From NCBI GenBank assembly GCA_039181495.1, contig JBCDCP010000059.1, forward strand, positions 1 through 19,091: 19,091 nucleotides of DNA, in the 5' to 3' direction. A program made the translations under genes and the position numbers. Source of the DNA: JBCDCP01 sp039181495. GTDB taxonomy: Bacteria; Pseudomonadota; Alphaproteobacteria; Rhizobiales; Tepidamorphaceae. Of this stretch, positions 6,254 to 13,874 are shown piece after piece; positions within the stretch are counted from its first letter, which is position 1; every line of letters begins with the position of its first letter. The notes under the pieces were generated by a model. That model was not told where the DNA came from, did not search any database, and worked only from the letters and a program-made list of their open reading frames with translations.

Positions 6254-7279
6254 TCAGGCGGCTTTCTCGAGATCGCCGGACCAGTTGCCCTTCGCTGCCA
6301 GTCCATTCATGCGCGCACGATGGGCGAAGGCGGCCTGGGCAGCGGGCCAGTTCTCATCACTGCCACCCCAGGCTTTCAATGCTGCGGCCTGCAGCGCGCG
6401 GCCATAGGAGAAGGTCAGCGCCCAGGGCAGAGCCTGCTGGTTCATCAGCGAGAGATGATGCGTTGCCTGTTCATCTGACTGACCGCCGGACAAAAATGCG
6501 ATGCCTGGAACGGCACTGGGTACGGTCTCTTTGAGGCAACGCACGGTCAATTCAGCGACCTGATCGGCACTGGCCTGATTGGCTGCGTTCTTGCCCGCGA
6601 TGATCATGTTGGGCTTCAGCACCATGCCTTCGAGCGCGACGCGAGCTTCAGCCAACTCGGAGAAGACGGTCTGCAACGTCCAGCGCGTGACATGAAAGCA
6701 CTGCTCGGCATCATGGCTGGCGACAGGGCCGTCCATTAGCACTTCAGGCTCGACGATGGGAACGATTCCGGCCTCCTGACACAGCGCCGCATAACGGGCC
6801 AGTGCGTGTGCGTTGGCTTTGACGCAGGCCCAGGTCGGGGTGTGATCTGCGATGTCGATAACCGCGCGCCATTTGGCGAAACGTGCTCCGAGAGCGTGGT
6901 ATTCCGCGAGTCTTTCACGCAAGCCATCGAGACCCTCGGTGATCTTCTCTTGGGGCCTGCCGGACATGTCCTTGGCGCCGGCGTCGACCTTGATCCCAGG
7001 CACCGAACCGCTTGCCTTGATGAGATCGACCAGCGGTGTGCCGTCGCGCGCGGACTGACGCAGCGTTTCATCAAACAGAATGACACCGGAAATGTGATCG
7101 CGCATCGCGTCTTCGCTGCGAAACAGCATCTCGCGATAGTCGCGACGGCTGTCGGCGGTCGATTCGACCGAGATTGAGTCAAAGCGCTTCTTGATGGTGC
7201 CTGTGCTTTCATCGGCGGCCAAAATTCCCTGTCCGGGTGCCACCATTTTCGCGGCAATGTCTTCCAGCTTGTCGGTCAT
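6254..7279 (-). CDS. Class I fructose-bisphosphate aldolase
   Basis: This enzyme of about 341 residues reversibly cleaves fructose-1,6-bisphosphate to dihydroxyacetone phosphate and glyceraldehyde-3-phosphate by a Schiff-base mechanism. The Lys of G-M-V-L-K-P-N (about residue 222) is the Schiff-base lysine. Other active-site residues are visible in order: Asp in ILAADEST (about 23), Lys in PGIKVD (about 97), Lys and Arg in FAKWRAV (136, 138) and Glu in VEPEVL (177). No class II metal-binding histidine signature is present. Two ATGs are adjacent. I chose 7279 over 7282 because AGGA lies 6 bases before it. The gene sits 37 bases after pgk in the tkt-gap-pgk-fba cluster, so it is probably co-transcribed. 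Symbols fda, fbaB and fba are all used for this class, so none is assigned. Confidence 0.95.
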   Translation of the reverse strand: MTDKLEDIAAKMVAPGQGILAADESTGTIKKRFDSISVESTADSRRDYREMLFRSEDAMRDHISGVILFDETLRQSARDGTPLVDLIKASGSVPGIKVDAGAKDMSGRPQEKITEGLDGLRERLAEYHALGARFAKWRAVIDIADHTPTWACVKANAHALARYAALCQEAGIVPIVEPEVLMDGPVASHDAEQCFHVTRWTLQTVFSELAEARVALEGMVLKPNMIIAGKNAANQASADQVAELTVRCLKETVPSAVPGIAFLSGGQSDEQATHHLSLMNQQALPWALTFSYGRALQAAALKAWGGSDENWPAAQAAFAHRARMNGLAAKGNWSGDLEKAA

Positions 7280-7316
7280 CATCTTTCCTCGTCAATTCGG
7301 TGGCCGGTCTTCCGGG

Positions 7317-8516
7317 CTATCGCTTTTCAATCAGAACATCTACGCCAGGCAGCGTTTTGCCTTCGAGCCATTCGAGGAATGCGCCGCCCGCTGTTGAAAC
7401 ATAGGTGAAGTCGCCGGATACGCCTGCGCGGTTTAGTGCGGCTACAGTGTCGCCGCCGCCAGCAATCGAGACGAGCTTTCCAGACTTGGTTGCTGCCGCC
7501 ACGTGCCGTGCGATGGCGTTGGTTCCGGCATCGAACGGCTCAAGTTCGAATGCGCCGAACGGTCCATTCCATACAATCGTGCGCGTAGCATCGATCTTCG
7601 TTTTCAGCATGGTGATGGTATCTGGACCGATGTCGACGATCATTTCGCCATCGGTGATTTCGCTGAGTTTGATCGTTCGGTGCGGGGCATTGGCCTCGAA
7701 CTTGCCCGCAACGGTCACATCGACGGGCAGTATGATCTCGCAATCCTTAGCCGCGGCATCGGCTCGAACCTGACGTGCGGTGTCGAGCAGATCGGGTTCA
7801 TGGAGCGATGCGCCCACCGCGATGCCATCGGCTGCCAGAAATGTATTGGCCATGGCACCGCCGATGATTATTGTATCGGCCTTGGCCGCGAGATTGCTGA
7901 GCAGTGCCAGTTTTGAAGAGATCTTCGCCCCGCCGACAACCGAAATCAGCGGCCGCTCGGGATTGGCCAAAGCCTGGTCGAGGGCTTTCAACTCGGCTTC
8001 CATGCAGCGACCCGCATAGGCGGTCAAATGATTGGCCAGCCCAGCTGTCGAGGCGTGTGCCCGATGGGCGGTAGCAAACGCGTCGTTGACATAAACATCG
8101 CCGAGTGCGGCCAATTCAGCGGTCAAGAACGTGTCGTTGGCCTCTTCGCCGCGATGGAACCGGGTATTTTCAAGGAGCGCGATATCGCCGTCCGCCATGG
8201 ATGCAATGACGTCCGCCGCTTCCGGTCCGACGCAGTCGGTCGCAAAGGCAACGGGAGCGTCCAGCGCTTTCGACAGATCATGCGCGACAGTGGCCAGCGA
8301 CAGCTCCTGCTTTGGCGTCCCGCCCGGACGTCCAAGATGGGACAGCAAGATCACCTTGGCGCCAAGGGCGGTCAGATCGCTGATCGTCGGTAATACCGCT
8401 CGGATACGGGTGTCATCGGTAACACTGCCATTGGCCATGGGGACGTTCAGGTCAACGCGCACAAGCACGCGTTTGCCCGCGAAATCGCCCCCATCCAGCG
8501 TGCGATATTGCGTCAT
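7317..8516 (-). CDS. pgk: Phosphoglycerate kinase
   Basis: This protein of about 399 residues is the usual length for bacterial PGK. It interconverts 1,3-bisphosphoglycerate and ADP with 3-phosphoglycerate and ATP. The N-terminal substrate site has KRVLVRVDLNVPM (15-27) and LLSHLGRPGG (57-66). The centre has SVVGGAKISSKLALLSNLAA, and the nucleotide-binding C-terminal end has SIAGGGDTVAAL followed by the TAGGAFLEWLEGK motif. The frame opens at GTG 8522, but ATG 8516 gives the typical N-terminus MTQYRTLD. The purine-rich AAGTGGGG directly before it is an imperfect ribosome binding site. The gene lies 67 bases after gap and 37 before fba. It acts in the cytoplasm together with its cluster neighbours. 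Confidence 0.97.
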   Translation of the reverse strand: MTQYRTLDGGDFAGKRVLVRVDLNVPMANGSVTDDTRIRAVLPTISDLTALGAKVILLSHLGRPGGTPKQELSLATVAHDLSKALDAPVAFATDCVGPEAADVIASMADGDIALLENTRFHRGEEANDTFLTAELAALGDVYVNDAFATAHRAHASTAGLANHLTAYAGRCMEAELKALDQALANPERPLISVVGGAKISSKLALLSNLAAKADTIIIGGAMANTFLAADGIAVGASLHEPDLLDTARQVRADAAAKDCEIILPVDVTVAGKFEANAPHRTIKLSEITDGEMIVDIGPDTITMLKTKIDATRTIVWNGPFGAFELEPFDAGTNAIARHVAAATKSGKLVSIAGGGDTVAALNRAGVSGDFTYVSTAGGAFLEWLEGKTLPGVDVLIEKR

Positions 8517-8583
8517 CCCCACTTCACTTGTCTCAGATGCCGTTCAGACGATGTTGACCCGCTATGCCATGCAGGAGCCGCTG

Positions 8584-9594
8584 TTAGAGCAATTCACCCA
8601 TCTTCACGGCAGTGTCGAGCATCCGGTTGGAGAAGCCCCACTCGTTATCATACCACGACATAACGCGCACGAATTTGTCGCCCATGATCTTGTTCTCCGG
8701 CAGCGCGACTGTGGAGGAGGCCGCATTGTGGTTGAGGTCACTGGAAACCAGCGGCTCGTCGGTGACCATCAAGACGCCCTTCATCCTGCGCGACCGGGAA
8801 GCCTTGATGAATGTCTCATTGACCCGATCGAGATCGGTCTTCCGGCGAACAACAGCCGTAAGGTCGATCAGCGATACATTCGGCGTCGGCACGCGCACCG
8901 AAACACCGTCAAGCTTGCCTTGCAGTTCCGGCAGAACGAGGCCAACGGCGCGTGCTGCGCCGGTTGATGTCGGGATCATGTTCTGTGCCGCAGCCCTGGC
9001 GCGGTAGGGATCCTTGTGGAACTGGTCGAGGACATGCTGGTCGTTGGTGTAGGCATGAACTGTCGTCATGAAGCCCTGCACGATGCCGAACTTGTCGTTC
9101 AGAACCTTGGCCACGGGTGCGAGGCAGTTGGTCGTGCAGGAGGCGTTTGATACGACGATGTCGTCTGCCGTCAGCGTATCTTCATTGACGCCGATGACGA
9201 TCGTTTTGTCGACACCACCGGCGGGTGCGGAGATCAGTACCCGTTTGGCGCCGGCGGCGAGGTGCGCAGACGCTTTCTCTTTGTCTGCGAATATCCCGGT
9301 GCATTCCAGTGCGATATCCACCCCAAGTTCTTTCCACGGCAGTTTGGTCGGGTCCCGTTCGGACGTGACGCGGATCGGACCACGACCGAAGTCCATCATG
9401 TTGCCATCAACTGCAACCGTCCCGGGGAAACGGCCATGCACCGAGTCGTAGCGGAACAGGTGCGCGTTGGTGTCGATCGGGGCGAGATCGTTGATGCCGA
9501 CGACCTCAATGTCCTTACGTTTGGACTCGGCGACCGCGCGCGCGACCAGCCTGCCGATGCGGCCAAACCCGTTGATGGCGACCCTGATGGTCAT
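8584..9594 (-). CDS. gap: Glyceraldehyde-3-phosphate dehydrogenase, type I
   Basis: This 336-residue enzyme oxidises glyceraldehyde-3-phosphate to 1,3-bisphosphoglycerate with NAD(P). The N-terminal dinucleotide fold reads INGFGRIGRLVARA (7-20), and Asp36 after G-I-N is consistent with NAD preference. The catalytic motif SNASCTTNCLAPV carries Cys153, and His180 lies in TTVHAYTND. The C-terminal signature SWYDNEWGFSNRM is intact. AAGGAG lies 8 bases before ATG 9594. The gene is 87 bases downstream of tkt and in the same direction. Upstream genes supply pentose phosphates and downstream pgk takes its product, so co-expression makes sense for gluconeogenesis/glycolysis or a Calvin-type cycle. 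No phosphoribulokinase or Rubisco gene is in the window. Confidence 0.97.
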   Translation of the reverse strand: MTIRVAINGFGRIGRLVARAVAESKRKDIEVVGINDLAPIDTNAHLFRYDSVHGRFPGTVAVDGNMMDFGRGPIRVTSERDPTKLPWKELGVDIALECTGIFADKEKASAHLAAGAKRVLISAPAGGVDKTIVIGVNEDTLTADDIVVSNASCTTNCLAPVAKVLNDKFGIVQGFMTTVHAYTNDQHVLDQFHKDPYRARAAAQNMIPTSTGAARAVGLVLPELQGKLDGVSVRVPTPNVSLIDLTAVVRRKTDLDRVNETFIKASRSRRMKGVLMVTDEPLVSSDLNHNAASSTVALPENKIMGDKFVRVMSWYDNEWGFSNRMLDTAVKMGELL

Positions 9595-9681
9595 GAGCCT
9601 GTCTCCTTCGTCTTCAGCCGCTGCAACTGCTAGAGATGGAACGGCTGCTCCTGGGCTGCGCCATTGACGGCGCTTGTTCGT

Positions 9682-11676
9682 TTAGACTTGTGCGGCTTCT
9701 GCGGCCGCGACAATGGCTTCGGCTGTGATGCCGAAATGGGCATAGAGGTCCTTGTAGGGCGCGCTGGCGCCAAATGACGACATGCCGATGAATGTCCCAT
9801 CCGTGCCGATCAGCGAGTCCCAACCCATCCGGATTGCGGCCTCAATGCCAATCCTGATCGGCGCATCACCGATGATCTCGGTCTTGTAGGCTGTGGACTG
9901 CGCGCCGAACAGTTCGAAACACGGCACTGAGATAACACGTGTCGGGGTGCCCTTGGCTTCAAGCGTTTCGGCCGCTTCGATTGCCAGCGATACCTCCGAG
10001 CCCGATGCAAAGAGTGAGACCGCAGCTTCGCCTTTGGCAGAGCGCAGTTCATAGGCGCCCATGGCGCTGGAACTGGAGCTGCCGGCTTCATGTCTGACCG
10101 CTGGCAGCGTTTGCCGGGTCAGGGCGAGCACGCTGGGTGTTTTGCGTGACTGGAGCGCGAGTTGCCAGCACTCGGCTGTTTCGATCATGTCGGCAGGCCG
10201 AAACACGTTGAGGTTTGGAATCGCGCGCAGCGCGGCCAAGTGTTCAACCGGCTGGTGGGTTGGACCATCTTCGCCGAGGCCGATCGAGTCATGGGTCATG
10301 ACGTGGATGACACGCAGACCCATCAGGGCCGCAAGGCGCATTGCCGGGCGCGCATAGTCGGAGAAAGCCAGAAATGTCCCCGAATAAGGGATTAGCCCGC
10401 CATGCAGAGCGATGCCATTCATGGCGGCTGCCATGCCATGCTCCCGAATGCCGTAATGGATGTAGCGGCCGCTGAAATCTTCCGGGGTGATTGGAGCCGT
10501 ATCGGGTGTCTTGGTGTTGTTTGAGCCGGTCAGGTCCGCTGAACCACCAATCATCTCCGGTACGACAGGCGTGATCGCCTTGAGCACCTCTTCGGATGTC
10601 TTGCGCGTGGCGAGCGCCGGCATCTCCGATGCGGCCTTGGTCTTTAGTTGGTCGATCGTTGCGTCGAAGCCGGATGGCAGTTCGCCGCTGACAGCGCGGA
10701 GATAGCTGCCCTTCAACCCGGCTTCCAGTCCATCCAGCCGCTTTTCCCAGGACTTCCGCTGCTTGACGGAGCGTAGCCCGGCAATCCGCCATGCATCCAG
10801 AATGTCAGACGGTATCTCGAAGGGCTCGGCGCTCCAGCCAAGCGACTCACGGGTTGCGGCGATCTCTTCGGCACCCAGCGGTGCGCCATGGGCGCCGGCC
10901 GTACCAGCCTTGTTCGGCGCGCCATAGCCGATCTGCGTCTGGCAGGCGATCATCGTTGGCGCATCGCTTTCGTGCGCCTTTAGGATAGCGGCCTCAATCG
11001 AGTCAGCGTTATGGCCGTCGATCGACATGGTGTTCCAGCCGGCAGCTGCGAACCGGGCCACCTGGTCGCCACTCTCGGCAAGCGACAAAGGTCCGTCGAT
11101 AGAAATGCCGTTGTCGTCAAACAGGACGATCAGCTTTGACAGTTTCAGGTGCCCGGCCAGTGAAATGGCCTCATGGCTGATCCCTTCCATCAGATCGCCA
11201 TCACTGGCCAGTACATATGTCCGGTGATCACTGACGTCTTTGCCGTAGCGGGCAGCCAGCATTCTTTCGGCCATCGCCATCCCAACTGCAGTAGACAGGC
11301 CTTGGCCAAGCGGCCCGGTGGTCGTTTCGATGCCAGGCGTCTCGCCGTATTCAGGGTGTCCCGCTGTCGGCGAATGCAATTGCCGGAATTGTTTGATGGT
11401 ATCGAGCGTCATCTGCTCATAGCCAAGCAGATGCAGAACGGCATAGAGCAGCATTGAGCCGTGTCCAGCCGACAAGATGAAGCGATCCCTATCGGCCCAA
11501 TCCGGCGTTTGCGGATCGAACTTCATGATCCTTGTGAACAGAACCGTAGCGATATCCGCTGCGCCCATCGGCAATCCAGGATGCCCCGATTTAGCTGCTT
11601 CGACGGCATCCATTGCCAGCGCACGGATGGCATTGGCCATGTCGCTGTGCGCGACCTTGCTGGCAGGGTCGGTCAT
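9682..11676 (-). CDS. tkt: Transketolase
   Basis: This is a full-length transketolase of 664 residues. It moves two-carbon ketol units between sugar phosphates using thiamine diphosphate, in the non-oxidative pentose phosphate or Calvin pathway. The first domain has KSGHPGLPMG (His32), GHGSMLLYAVLHLLGY (71-86) and the thiamine-binding motif SDGDLMEG to FDDNG (158-190). The pyrimidine domain has MTHDSIGLGEDGPTHQPVEH and the following PNLNVFRPAD. The C-terminal domain is complete, ending at the stop at 9682. AAGGAT lies about 9 bases before ATG 11676. It is the first gene of the minus-strand cluster, divergent from DUF4164-zapA, with a TTGACA-containing promoter candidate upstream. Confidence 0.97.
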   Translation of the reverse strand: MTDPASKVAHSDMANAIRALAMDAVEAAKSGHPGLPMGAADIATVLFTRIMKFDPQTPDWADRDRFILSAGHGSMLLYAVLHLLGYEQMTLDTIKQFRQLHSPTAGHPEYGETPGIETTTGPLGQGLSTAVGMAMAERMLAARYGKDVSDHRTYVLASDGDLMEGISHEAISLAGHLKLSKLIVLFDDNGISIDGPLSLAESGDQVARFAAAGWNTMSIDGHNADSIEAAILKAHESDAPTMIACQTQIGYGAPNKAGTAGAHGAPLGAEEIAATRESLGWSAEPFEIPSDILDAWRIAGLRSVKQRKSWEKRLDGLEAGLKGSYLRAVSGELPSGFDATIDQLKTKAASEMPALATRKTSEEVLKAITPVVPEMIGGSADLTGSNNTKTPDTAPITPEDFSGRYIHYGIREHGMAAAMNGIALHGGLIPYSGTFLAFSDYARPAMRLAALMGLRVIHVMTHDSIGLGEDGPTHQPVEHLAALRAIPNLNVFRPADMIETAECWQLALQSRKTPSVLALTRQTLPAVRHEAGSSSSSAMGAYELRSAKGEAAVSLFASGSEVSLAIEAAETLEAKGTPTRVISVPCFELFGAQSTAYKTEIIGDAPIRIGIEAAIRMGWDSLIGTDGTFIGMSSFGASAPYKDLYAHFGITAEAIVAAAEAAQV

Positions 11677-11771
11677 TCGATCGGTATCCTTGGCGGTGCC
11701 GCTTCGGTGGCTGCGATACAGAGTCTGATCGCGTGGGGCGACTTCGAGCGTACGTTCCGGAACGGGCGCTT

Positions 11772-11801
11772 CCTAAACCATGATCTTTCGCGGGGTGTCA
11801 A
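11772..11801 (-). promoter_or_regulatory. Candidate sigma-70 promoter for tkt
   Basis: On the minus strand a perfect -35 TTGACA (11801-11796) is followed by an 18-base spacer and TTTAGG (11777-11772), a poor -10. It would give a leader of about 90 bases before tkt. Confidence 0.4.
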
Positions 11802-11874
11802 CGCGCGCCGCGTCTGATTCCGTCTGTCAGAGGCGCAATCGAGCCTTGCAACAAAATTTGGTTGGACCGGCACG

Positions 11875-11904
11875 TTGACCCTGGTTTCTGCTGCAGCCTA
11901 GTGT
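11875..11904 (+). promoter_or_regulatory. Candidate promoter for DUF4164-zapA
   Basis: TTGACC (11875-11880), an 18-base spacer and TAGTGT (11899-11904) lie about 50 bases before ATG 11956. The -35 is good and the -10 is moderate. It is the best match in the 279-base divergent region. Confidence 0.4.
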
Positions 11905-11955
11905 GGCGCCGCGTCGCTGTTCGCGAAGGCCACGCGATTATCGCGGAGCGGGACC

Positions 11956-12273
11956 ATGGATGGAACGCTGGATCGTGCCGAGGCGCGGCTCAATGCCGCG
12001 ATCGAAGCGCTGCGCGGTGCTGTACACCGGCGCCGCGAGCGGGAACGCTCGAGCGCGAGCTTGCGCGCCGAAGCCCAGGCCATGGCGGATGATCGGGCAC
12101 GGCTGGCTTCTGAACTCGACAAGCTTCGCTACCGTTCCAAGAGATTGGAAGACGCAAATCGGCAGGCGATCGCCCGCGTCGATCAGGTGATGGGCGCGGT
12201 GCGGGATGTCCTCGAGCCTCCCCATGGACCAGGTCCGGGCCAGTCTGCCGGTGCCTCCGGAGGGGTTGGTTGA
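11956..12273 (+). CDS. DUF4164-type coiled-coil protein
   Basis: This is a 105-residue protein that is almost entirely helical with heptad-like charge. It runs from LDRAEARLNAAIEALRGAVH through RRERERSSASLRAEAQAMAD to RLEDANRQAIARVDQVMGAV, then a Gly/Pro-rich tail. Small coiled-coil proteins of the DUF4164 group lie directly before zapA in many alphaproteobacteria. A role beside ZapA at the division site is inferred from that link only. GGAG lies upstream of ATG 11956. The stop overlaps the zapA start (TGATG), so the two are translationally coupled. The tail may be non-conserved. Confidence 0.8.
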   Translation: MDGTLDRAEARLNAAIEALRGAVHRRRERERSSASLRAEAQAMADDRARLASELDKLRYRSKRLEDANRQAIARVDQVMGAVRDVLEPPHGPGPGQSAGASGGVG

Positions 12274-12656
12274 TGGCCGATGTCAGTGTGACGATCGGCG
12301 GCCGCTCGTTCCGAATGGCATGTGGCGACGGCGAAGAGCAGCATCTTGTCGGTCTTGCCGCGGATCTTGATCACCGAATAACGCGGCTGCGCGAACATTT
12401 TGGCGAGGTCGGCGACACGCGGCTGCTGATCATGGCGGCGCTGACGCTGTCCGATGAACTTTCCGAACAGAAACGCAAGAACTCCTCGGCCGAAGAAGAG
12501 ATGCAGATCCTGCGGACGGCGCACCGCGATATTCTGACCCGAACGACCGGTGCAGAGGATGCAATTGCCAAGAGGATTGACGCGTTGGCCACATCAGTTG
12601 AGCAACTGGTCAGGTTCGTCGAAGACGACCAGAGCAGCGCTCAGCCCTCAGCGTGA
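12273..12656 (+). CDS. zapA: Cell division protein ZapA
   Basis: This 127-residue ZapA-family protein would crosslink FtsZ filaments at mid-cell. The N-terminal part has the family pattern ADVSVTIGGRSFRMACGDGE followed by EQHLVGLAADLDHRI. The conserved segment DTRLLIMAALTLSDELSEQK and a C-terminal coiled coil (KRKNSSAEEEMQILRTAHRD) follow. TTG 12270 is in frame just before ATG 12273. I chose the ATG, preceded by CCGGAGGGG at 12257-12265, which overlaps the DUF4164 stop. In related genomes zapA is followed by 6S RNA and 5-FCL. Here a minus-strand kinase/receiver module lies between them. Confidence 0.9.
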   Translation: MADVSVTIGGRSFRMACGDGEEQHLVGLAADLDHRITRLREHFGEVGDTRLLIMAALTLSDELSEQKRKNSSAEEEMQILRTAHRDILTRTTGAEDAIAKRIDALATSVEQLVRFVEDDQSSAQPSA

Positions 12657-12691
12657 GAAGTCCAACCGTCAAGTAATGAGTTGATCGTGGG

Positions 12692-13138
12692 TCAGGCGTT
12701 AAGGCGCGGCGCGCCGGCGTGCTGTGCAGCAATGCGCAGAATACTCAGTGCGGTATCGCGGTAGCCCGACCAGTCACCGGGCTTGGCCATCGCATGAACA
12801 CCTTCAGAGAACTGGCCTCGCATATCGGCTTCACCGTCGATGCTGCCGCTCAGAACGACGATAGGCATGTGTTCGATGTCACTCGATAGGCGGCACAGCG
12901 CCATGAGCTGCTCGCCACGCATACCTGGCAGATCAAGGTCCAGAACCAATAAATCCGGGCGATCGTCGCTAACACCAGTCTTGCAGCCAATCAGGCGCTC
13001 GAATGCCATGGTGCCGTTATCGATGTGCTCGCAATCAAAATAGTCACCGCATCGATGAAAGGCCTGCTGGAGAATATTGGCGTCAGCCAGATCATCCTCG
13101 ACGATCATGACGCGGTACTTCGAACGCGGTTCCGGCAT
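12692..13138 (-). CDS. Single-domain response regulator (Rcp1/CheY-like)
   Basis: This 148-residue receiver has no output domain. The acidic pocket is VEDD (Asp15, Asp16), the phospho-acceptor Asp67 lies in LLVLDLDLPGM, the switch Ser is Ser97 in VVLSGS and the conserved Lys is Lys119 in MAKPGDW. The long alpha1-beta2 and alpha2-beta3 segments (HRCGDYFDCEHID, GCKTGVSDDRPD) match Rcp1-type receivers that partner phytochrome-like kinases. The frame extends to 13168, but ATG 13138 follows GGGGGAG with suitable spacing and starts directly before the domain. It is the third gene of the minus-strand module after the PAS kinase and another receiver, and convergent with zapA. The regulated target is unknown. 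Confidence 0.9.
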   Translation of the reverse strand: MPEPRSKYRVMIVEDDLADANILQQAFHRCGDYFDCEHIDNGTMAFERLIGCKTGVSDDRPDLLVLDLDLPGMRGEQLMALCRLSSDIEHMPIVVLSGSIDGEADMRGQFSEGVHAMAKPGDWSGYRDTALSILRIAAQHAGAPRLNA

Positions 13139-13236
13139 TGTTGCTCCCCCAGCGAATTCCGGGAGCAATTTGCCCGATTAGCGTAAATTTTCTCTGAGCA
13201 GACGTGGAGGATCAATCGAGCGAGTCGACAGAACCT

Positions 13237-13617
13237 CTAATGGACCATCGGCATGATGCGCTCAAAAAGCCCGTCAACGATTTCGTCCCACAGCCGCAGC
13301 TTGTCGACGACTTCAACAACTCCATGCCTCTTGGCCTCATCGAAAGCACGTTCGCCAATTGCGGCCGATATGACCACCACCGGGCCTCGATACCCGGCTT
13401 GGCGCAATTCCTGGACCGAAATCCGATAATCATCATGGGGCGGTAGCCGATGATCCAGCAGAACCGCTCCCGGCGCGGCCGTATTGATCTTGCGGGCTGC
13501 CTCGTCGAGTGTCACGGCTACCGACACCTCGATGTCCGTTCGGCGGGCCCGCAGCAGCATCGCGTTCAGCAGATGATGCTCAACGGGATCATCGTCGATC
13601 AGCAGAACAGTCGACAT
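13237..13617 (-). CDS. Single-domain response regulator
   Basis: This is a 126-residue stand-alone receiver. MSTVLLIDDDP carries the acidic triplet Asp8-Asp10. Asp55 in AVLLDHRLPP is the phospho-acceptor, Ser84 in VVVISAA is the switch residue and Lys106 in EVVDKLRLWDE is the conserved lysine. There is no DNA-binding or enzymatic domain. Upstream in-frame ATGs exist to 13644. I chose ATG 13617 because GAGG (minus strand, 13627-13624) lies 6 bases before it and the receiver fold begins there. Between it and the next receiver gene are 98 bases. It probably takes phosphate from the neighbouring PAS kinase and either relays it or acts by protein contact. Confidence 0.88.
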   Translation of the reverse strand: MSTVLLIDDDPVEHHLLNAMLLRARRTDIEVSVAVTLDEAARKINTAAPGAVLLDHRLPPHDDYRISVQELRQAGYRGPVVVISAAIGERAFDEAKRHGVVEVVDKLRLWDEIVDGLFERIMPMVH

Positions 13618-13741
13618 ATGTTGCCTCGTCATCATCCTCCGCACAGCTAATGCGCGAAGGATGCTCGCATGGCGCTACTGGCCCTCTTATTATTATTGTT
13701 GTTGCGCCGCCCTAGTGTCGGCTCACGTCAGTCGCTGCCGA

Positions 13742-13787
13742 ATCACTACCAAGTGATAGCTTGCAGAAATTTGCTCGCGAATCGAGC
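13742..13787. promoter_or_regulatory. Two small inverted repeats between kinase and receiver genes
   Basis: ATCACT-ACCA-AGTGAT (13742-13757) and GCTCG-CGAAT-CGAGC (13773-13787) lie 15 bases apart in the 257-base gap. Neither has a T tract typical of a terminator. They may be mRNA-processing hairpins or an operator. The rest of the gap includes a TTATTATTATTGTTGTTG tract (about 13687-13704) and no gene. Confidence 0.3.
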
Positions 13788-13874
13788 ACAGTTTTCCTGT
13801 TGATTCGGCTTATTGGTGCATTCTTGCGAACAGTATGGTATTTTCCACGTATAAAATCTGTTGATAGACGTTGA

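Noticed and set aside
8131..8967. 278-codon plus-strand open frame across pgk and gap
   Set aside because: It is the complement of two certain glycolytic genes, has no recognisable domain, and spans their intergenic gap by chance.
13687..13704. TTATTATTATTGTTGTTG tract as a functional repeat
   Set aside because: It has only six triplets of mixed type, non-coding, with no second copy. It is not a CRISPR or tandem-repeat locus.
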